This document shows positions 59,997 through 64,000 of a DNA stretch of 64,000 nt, piece after piece. Origin of the DNA: Ilumatobacter coccineus YM16-304 (GTDB lineage Bacteria; Actinomycetota; Acidimicrobiia; Acidimicrobiales; Ilumatobacteraceae). The notes under the pieces were generated by a model. The model did no database searches and had not been told where the DNA came from. It saw only the letters and a list, made by a program, of their open reading frames with translations. The DNA lies in assembly GCF_000348785.1 (NCBI RefSeq), contig NC_020520.1, forward strand, positions 4,216,001 through 4,280,000. The letters run 5' to 3'. Position 1 is the first letter of the stretch. Each line of letters begins with the position of its first letter. A program made the translations under genes and the position numbers.

Positions 59997-61229
59997 GTGG
60001 CGTTGCAGGCGTGGTTTTCCAATGATGAGGTAGCGATCGAACCCGGTTCGTCGATCGTGCTCAAACTGTCGGTGCACAACCTCGGCGAGTCGACCGAGAG
60101 CTACACGATCGTCCCGAGCGGCCTCACCGCCAACTGGGTCACCGTCGAGCGCGGCAACCTCACGCTGTTCGCCGGTTCGCAAGACGTCATCGACATCGAG
60201 ATCGGCCCGCCGATGCTCCCGTCGACCACGGCGGGGCCCACCGTCGTCGGCGTCCGCGTCATCCCGACCAACGAACCCGACGACACCGTCGTCGCCGAGA
60301 CCACGCTCGACGTGCAGCCGTTCGACGATCGACGCATCGTCGCGCTCCAACCGGTGCTCCGGGCGCGGCATCGAGCCAACTACGAGTTCATGGTCGAGAA
60401 CCACGGCAACGGACTGGCGAGCTGCCGTCTGCGACTGATCGACGCGACCGATCGTGTCGACGGCACGTTCGATCCGCCGGCGGTCGGCGTCGCTCCGGGT
60501 GGCGCCAGCCTCGTGCGGCTCAAGTCGAAGGCCAAGCGTGGCGTGTTCCGGCGCTCGACGCGCACGCTCGATTTCGAGGTCGAAGCCGAGCAGCCGGGCC
60601 ACACGCCCGCTTCCACCGCCCTGTCGCTGGTGCAGCCGCCGACGATTCCCGGCGCGTTGCTCGGCCGAGTCGCCGCGGTGGCGCTGCTCGTGGGTGCCGC
60701 AGCCCTCGCATGGTTCGGCGTCGTTCGCCCCGAGATCCGCGACGCCGCCGATCAGCGCGTCGACGAACAGCTCGCTCGCTTCGAGGGGCTGGTCGAAGAG
60801 GCACAGGATGCGGGCAGCACTGCGGTGGTCGTCCCGTCGACGGTGCCGACCCAGAACCCGTTCGACACCGACGAGGGCGAGCCCGACCTCTTCCGACTCA
60901 CGGTCGAGCCGGGGCAAGACGTGACGGCCGACGATTCGTTCACCGTGCCCGACGGTCAGCTCTTCGACATCACCGACATTCGCATCGAGAACGCGAACAA
61001 CGACGGGGGCAGCGCCACGCTGTCGGTCAACGGTGAAGAACTCTTCGTGTGGAACCTCGGCAACATCCGTGGGTCGTTCTTCGAGCCGACGATCACACCG
61101 AAGCGTCTCGAGCCGGGTGACAACGTCACGTTCAGCGTGCGCTGCGGAACCATCGGCGATCCGGCCGTCGGCAGCTGTGCCAACGCGGTCAACCTCGGCG
61201 GCCGTCTGATCGAGATCGACGAAGTCTGA
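59997..61229 (+). CDS. Membrane protein with Ig-like domains (COG1470-type)
   Basis: 410 residues. There is no signal peptide. Residues 1-110 and about 115-210 are beta-rich domains of the NEW3/COG1470 kind (VLKLSVHNLGESTESYTIVP and NYEFMVENHGNGLASCRLRL). A single membrane segment (about 222-243, VAAVALLVGAAALAWFGVVR) separates them from an acidic linker and a C-terminal beta domain with two cysteines (VRCGTIGDPAVGSCANA). The N-terminal domains would thus be cytoplasmic and the C-terminal one exported, or the reverse. No function is known. Confidence 0.65.
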   Translation: MALQAWFSNDEVAIEPGSSIVLKLSVHNLGESTESYTIVPSGLTANWVTVERGNLTLFAGSQDVIDIEIGPPMLPSTTAGPTVVGVRVIPTNEPDDTVVAETTLDVQPFDDRRIVALQPVLRARHRANYEFMVENHGNGLASCRLRLIDATDRVDGTFDPPAVGVAPGGASLVRLKSKAKRGVFRRSTRTLDFEVEAEQPGHTPASTALSLVQPPTIPGALLGRVAAVALLVGAAALAWFGVVRPEIRDAADQRVDEQLARFEGLVEEAQDAGSTAVVVPSTVPTQNPFDTDEGEPDLFRLTVEPGQDVTADDSFTVPDGQLFDITDIRIENANNDGGSATLSVNGEELFVWNLGNIRGSFFEPTITPKRLEPGDNVTFSVRCGTIGDPAVGSCANAVNLGGRLIEIDEV

Positions 61230-61265
61230 CCCCCTCCGGCTGACGACGCCCGGGCCAGAGTCACC

Positions 61266-61510
61266 CGCGCACACATCGAGCCTGGGCAAAAAACACCCCC
61301 ACGCGAACACAACGAGCCTGGGCAAAAATCACCCCCACGCGACCACATCGAGCCTGGGCAAAAATCACCCTCCCGCGAACACAACGAGCCTGGGCAGAAA
61401 TCACCCCCACGCGAACACATCGAGCCTGGGCAAAAATCACCCCCACGCGAACACATCGAGCCTGGGCAAAAATCACCCCCACGCGACCACATCGAGCCTG
61501 GGCAGAAGGA
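61266..61510. repeat. Seven 36-nt tandem repeats (array B)
   Basis: Units start at 61266, 61302, 61338, 61374, 61410, 61446 and 61482; units 5 and 6 are identical and the last decays after GAGCCTGGGCAG. The core is GAGCCTGGGCAAAAATCACC with CGCGAACACATC between cores. It matches array A at about 30 of 36 positions. A degraded half unit precedes it. The array occupies nearly all of the 303-nt gap between two convergent genes. Confidence 0.95.
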
Positions 61511-61532
61511 GCCCTGGGCGGGTGGTGCGGGG

Positions 61533-63998
61533 TCAGCCGAGGCCGAAGCCTGGCATGCCGACCCACTGCTGGTCGGCTTCGATCACTTCGACCGGAGCGC
61601 TCGCTGCAGCGCCCGACGTGGTCTGCACCACGATGGTGCGAGAGCCTCCACGCTCGGTCGTGGCGACCGGGACGGGGACCGAGAAGTGACCGGTCTCGTC
61701 GGTCACGGTGGTGATCGCGGAACTCGGACCGTCGCCGAACACCACGGTGACTTCGGTGTTGGCCGGGTACTGCGACCCGCTCGCCATGAACTCCCGGCCC
61801 GCTTCGATCTCGGTCACGTCGAGTTCGACGACGGGAGCAAACTCACCGTCACCGGCGATGATCGCCGTGGTCACCTGACCGGACGTGGTGGTGAGCTCGA
61901 GGAGGGCGGTGCGGCGGCCGGCGTCGGTCGGAATGAAGACCACGCCGACGCTGCAGTAGGCCCGAGGGTTGAGCGGACGATCGATGCAGTTGTTGCTGTA
62001 GACGACGAAGTCGCTGGCGTGCTCGCCCGAGATGTCGAACGAGACGACCTCGGTCGGAATGATCGAGATGTTCGACACGTCGACCTGCAGCTCGATACCG
62101 GCTTCGCCGACGGTGACCGGCGGGAAGTCGATGCCACCCGGCTCGATGCGCAACGCCGGCTCGCCACCCGATCCGGAGATGACCGCCGAGGTCTCGACGG
62201 CGTCGAAGCCGACCTCCGACACGGTGAGCACACCGCTGGTCGAACCGGTTCGCGACGGGGTGTACGCGAGCGCCACAGTGCAGCTTCCCCCGGCCGGAAC
62301 CGACGCCCCGAGCGTGCACGTGCTCTTGTCGGGAATGAGCTCGAACTGGGCGTTGTCGATCGACACTTCGGCGGGCTGGAAGGTGGCGGGGCCGTCGTTG
62401 AGGACCGCCACGTACCACTCGTCGCTCTTCAAGCCGACGATCGTGGTGCCGAGGTTCGCGTCGGCGAGCGAGAGGGAGGGCGGCGACGACTTCGCGATGA
62501 TCTGTCGACCACCGAGGGCGGCATCGCCGAGCAGATCGGTCGCTGCCGAACTGTCGTAGACCGTGGTGCGTCCGGTGTCGCTGAGGTCGGGGTGAGCGTG
62601 GACACCCGGCGTGGGCACGACGCCATCGACGCCGGTCGTGATGCGCGTGAGTGCGCCTCGGTCGAGTTCGGCGACGAGGATCTCACCGTCGTCGCCACCA
62701 CCGATGCCCGGTGACTGGATGAGTTGCAGGTTCGTCGCCTTCGACACGAAGGCGACGAGCTGACCGTCGGCCGAGATCGACGGCTGCGACGACGGCGCGG
62801 TGCCGGCCACGAGCGGGTCACTGCCGGCGATCGAACTGATCAGGCTGAGCTCACCGACGTCGTCGGCATCGACGACGCCGTCGTCGTTGCTGTCGCGGTC
62901 GAGGAGGAAGACCTGTGTCGGGCACGCCTCGGTACACGTCGGGTACTGCGCTGGCACGAGGGTGGTGTCGGACGACGTGAAGGTCACCATCGTGCCGTCA
63001 CGCGAGATGTCGGGGCTTGCGGCTCCGCCCACTGCAGGCGATCCGTCGGGCACGGCCGACACGAGTTGCACCGCCAGGAACGGGTCGGGCTCGAGGAGGT
63101 TCCACAGGAAGACCTGCGTGGTGGCCGGCCCGCCGTCGACGAGACCGGTACCCCAGCCCGGCACCGCATCGGATGACGTCGCGTCGGACCGGTAGGCCAG
63201 ATGCGTACCGTCGTCGGAGATGACCGGCTGGTCGATGCCCTGGTGGGTGAAGACGGTGTTCGGCGTGTCGGCGGGCATGCCGGCCACGACGCGAGAGCGA
63301 TCGGGGTCGGTGACCGACACCGCGAGATCGACCAGCGACACCGTGTTGACGCCGCCGGCCTCGTAGAGATGGTCGGCTGGGTGCGTGTACGCGATGAGCG
63401 TCGCCGAGCGGTTGACCGCTGCCGGCGCCACCACGACGTCGTCGCGAGCCAGGCCACCGCTGTCGTCACGGGTGGAGATGAGTTCCCAGTCGCCGATCGA
63501 GCCGCCGCAGTGCGGGAGCGCCGAGCGGTACACGTCCCAGCGTGAGCCGGTGTCGTCGTCGCGGAACACGTCGAGTTGGATCTCGGTCACGATCACCGCG
63601 ACGCAACCGTCACCGGAGATGACGGGGAAGACCGAGTTGCCGGGGCGCAGGCCCTCGGGAACAGGACTGATCTCGGTGGTCTCGCCCGTCTCGCGATCGG
63701 TGAGATACACGGTGGAGAGACGGCCGTCGGCCTCACCGACCACCTCACCCGCCTCGTCGACTTCGGCCCGCGGGGAGCCCTGGAACACGACGTAGCGGCC
63801 GTCGCCCGACACGGTCGGATGTGCACCGGCGATGTCGCCGACCCCGAAGGAGTCGGAGGCGATCGTGACACCCGTGGTGTCGACGACGTCGGCCTCGTCG
63901 GCCTGCAGCAGTTGGATGGTGGGACGCGCGCCGACACCGCCAGCGCCCGCGCCGAGCAGCATCGCTGCTGCGAGCACGGCAGAGGAAGCGGCGAGCAT
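61533..63998 (-). CDS. Large exported beta-propeller protein with Ig-like C-terminus
   Basis: At least 821 residues; the ATG lies 2 nt from the window edge, so a longer form is possible. A signal-like segment (LAASSAVLAAAMLLGAGAGG) opens it. Residues about 40-500 hold TolB/PD40-like propeller blades (HPTVSGDGRYVVFQGSP, QPVISDDGTHLAYRSD, QPSISADGQLVAFVSKATN). An ASH-like region follows with CTLGASVPAGGSCTVALAYTP and CSVGVVFIPTDAGRR, then an Ig-like domain with SGSQYPANTEVTVVF. DSNDDGVVDADDVGEL resembles a dockerin-type calcium loop. It is probably a surface or secreted binding protein. Confidence 0.75.
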   Translation of the reverse strand: MLAASSAVLAAAMLLGAGAGGVGARPTIQLLQADEADVVDTTGVTIASDSFGVGDIAGAHPTVSGDGRYVVFQGSPRAEVDEAGEVVGEADGRLSTVYLTDRETGETTEISPVPEGLRPGNSVFPVISGDGCVAVIVTEIQLDVFRDDDTGSRWDVYRSALPHCGGSIGDWELISTRDDSGGLARDDVVVAPAAVNRSATLIAYTHPADHLYEAGGVNTVSLVDLAVSVTDPDRSRVVAGMPADTPNTVFTHQGIDQPVISDDGTHLAYRSDATSSDAVPGWGTGLVDGGPATTQVFLWNLLEPDPFLAVQLVSAVPDGSPAVGGAASPDISRDGTMVTFTSSDTTLVPAQYPTCTEACPTQVFLLDRDSNDDGVVDADDVGELSLISSIAGSDPLVAGTAPSSQPSISADGQLVAFVSKATNLQLIQSPGIGGGDDGEILVAELDRGALTRITTGVDGVVPTPGVHAHPDLSDTGRTTVYDSSAATDLLGDAALGGRQIIAKSSPPSLSLADANLGTTIVGLKSDEWYVAVLNDGPATFQPAEVSIDNAQFELIPDKSTCTLGASVPAGGSCTVALAYTPSRTGSTSGVLTVSEVGFDAVETSAVISGSGGEPALRIEPGGIDFPPVTVGEAGIELQVDVSNISIIPTEVVSFDISGEHASDFVVYSNNCIDRPLNPRAYCSVGVVFIPTDAGRRTALLELTTTSGQVTTAIIAGDGEFAPVVELDVTEIEAGREFMASGSQYPANTEVTVVFGDGPSSAITTVTDETGHFSVPVPVATTERGGSRTIVVQTTSGAAASAPVEVIEADQQWVGMPGFGLG

Positions 63999-64000
63999 GT

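Noticed and set aside
60000-64000. Part of a phage-tail-like injection system, because of the Ig-like and propeller proteins
   Set aside because: No sheath, tube, baseplate or ATPase gene is present in the window.

Overview
The window is GC-rich, densely coded chromosomal DNA from an actinobacterium. Supporting traits are a LigC-type ATP-dependent ligase, a SigH/SigR-RsrA-like sigma/anti-sigma pair, a SigF-type partner-switching module, a DUF222-HNH endonuclease under an actinobacterial SOS box, DUF2510, Tat-exported LytM-type peptidases and many leaderless promoters (TANNNT 6-8 nt before the start codon). The mixture resembles marine Acidimicrobiia such as Ilumatobacter; that placement is inferred, because the window has no rRNA. 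One tRNA gene (Thr, CGT) is present. I see no insertion sequence, prophage, integron or CRISPR array.

Layout. 0-5.4 kb: fragment of an exported protein, LigC ligase, acyl-CoA carboxylase beta subunit with a candidate epsilon subunit, two proline-rich RDD membrane proteins. 5.4-10 kb: metallophosphoesterase, then a probable redox trio (DUF6529 membrane protein, cupredoxin, PF03640 lipoprotein), then an EamA transporter with a very long central loop. 10.4-15 kb: TetR regulator divergent from a PNPOx-like flavoprotein with a clear double operator; modABC; a lipoprotein. 15-18.7 kb: RmuC, XseA, XseB and a small HTH protein. 18.8-27 kb: a carotenoid cluster (GGPP synthase, CrtI, CrtB, CruF, a second CrtI/CrtD-like desaturase, a GT2 glycosyltransferase, then a divergent PlsY-like gene and a CrtA-like monooxygenase). 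The genes crtI to the glycosyltransferase overlap by 1-4 nt and should form one operon making an acyclic, hydrated, possibly ketolated and glycosylated carotenoid; no cyclase gene is visible.

27-40 kb: SOS-controlled HNH endonuclease, tRNA-Thr with a strong terminator, small acidic lipoprotein, 2OG-Fe(II) oxygenase, a 1054-residue cysteine-repeat exported protein, an iron-box-controlled siderophore-binding lipoprotein, a Baeyer-Villiger-type monooxygenase, a nitroreductase and a sulfatase. 40-48 kb: MscS channel, a stress module (two RsbW-like proteins, a SigF-type sigma factor, a STAS antagonist), DUF2254 protein, cardiolipin-synthase-like PLD, MarR, SigH/RsrA pair. 48-64 kb: TilS, a phosphatase-fold protein lacking its catalytic cysteine, a scramblase-like protein, three Tat-exported M23 peptidases, an epimerase/acyltransferase-like/hydrolase operon, a renalase-like oxidoreductase, hemB-hemL and two large surface or membrane proteins.

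The most unusual non-coding signal is in gaps between convergent genes. Two gaps carry arrays of the same 36-nt tandem repeat family, one carries two 60-nt hairpin repeats, one a 39-nt near-perfect palindrome, and two carry short GGTGYC-type palindromes.
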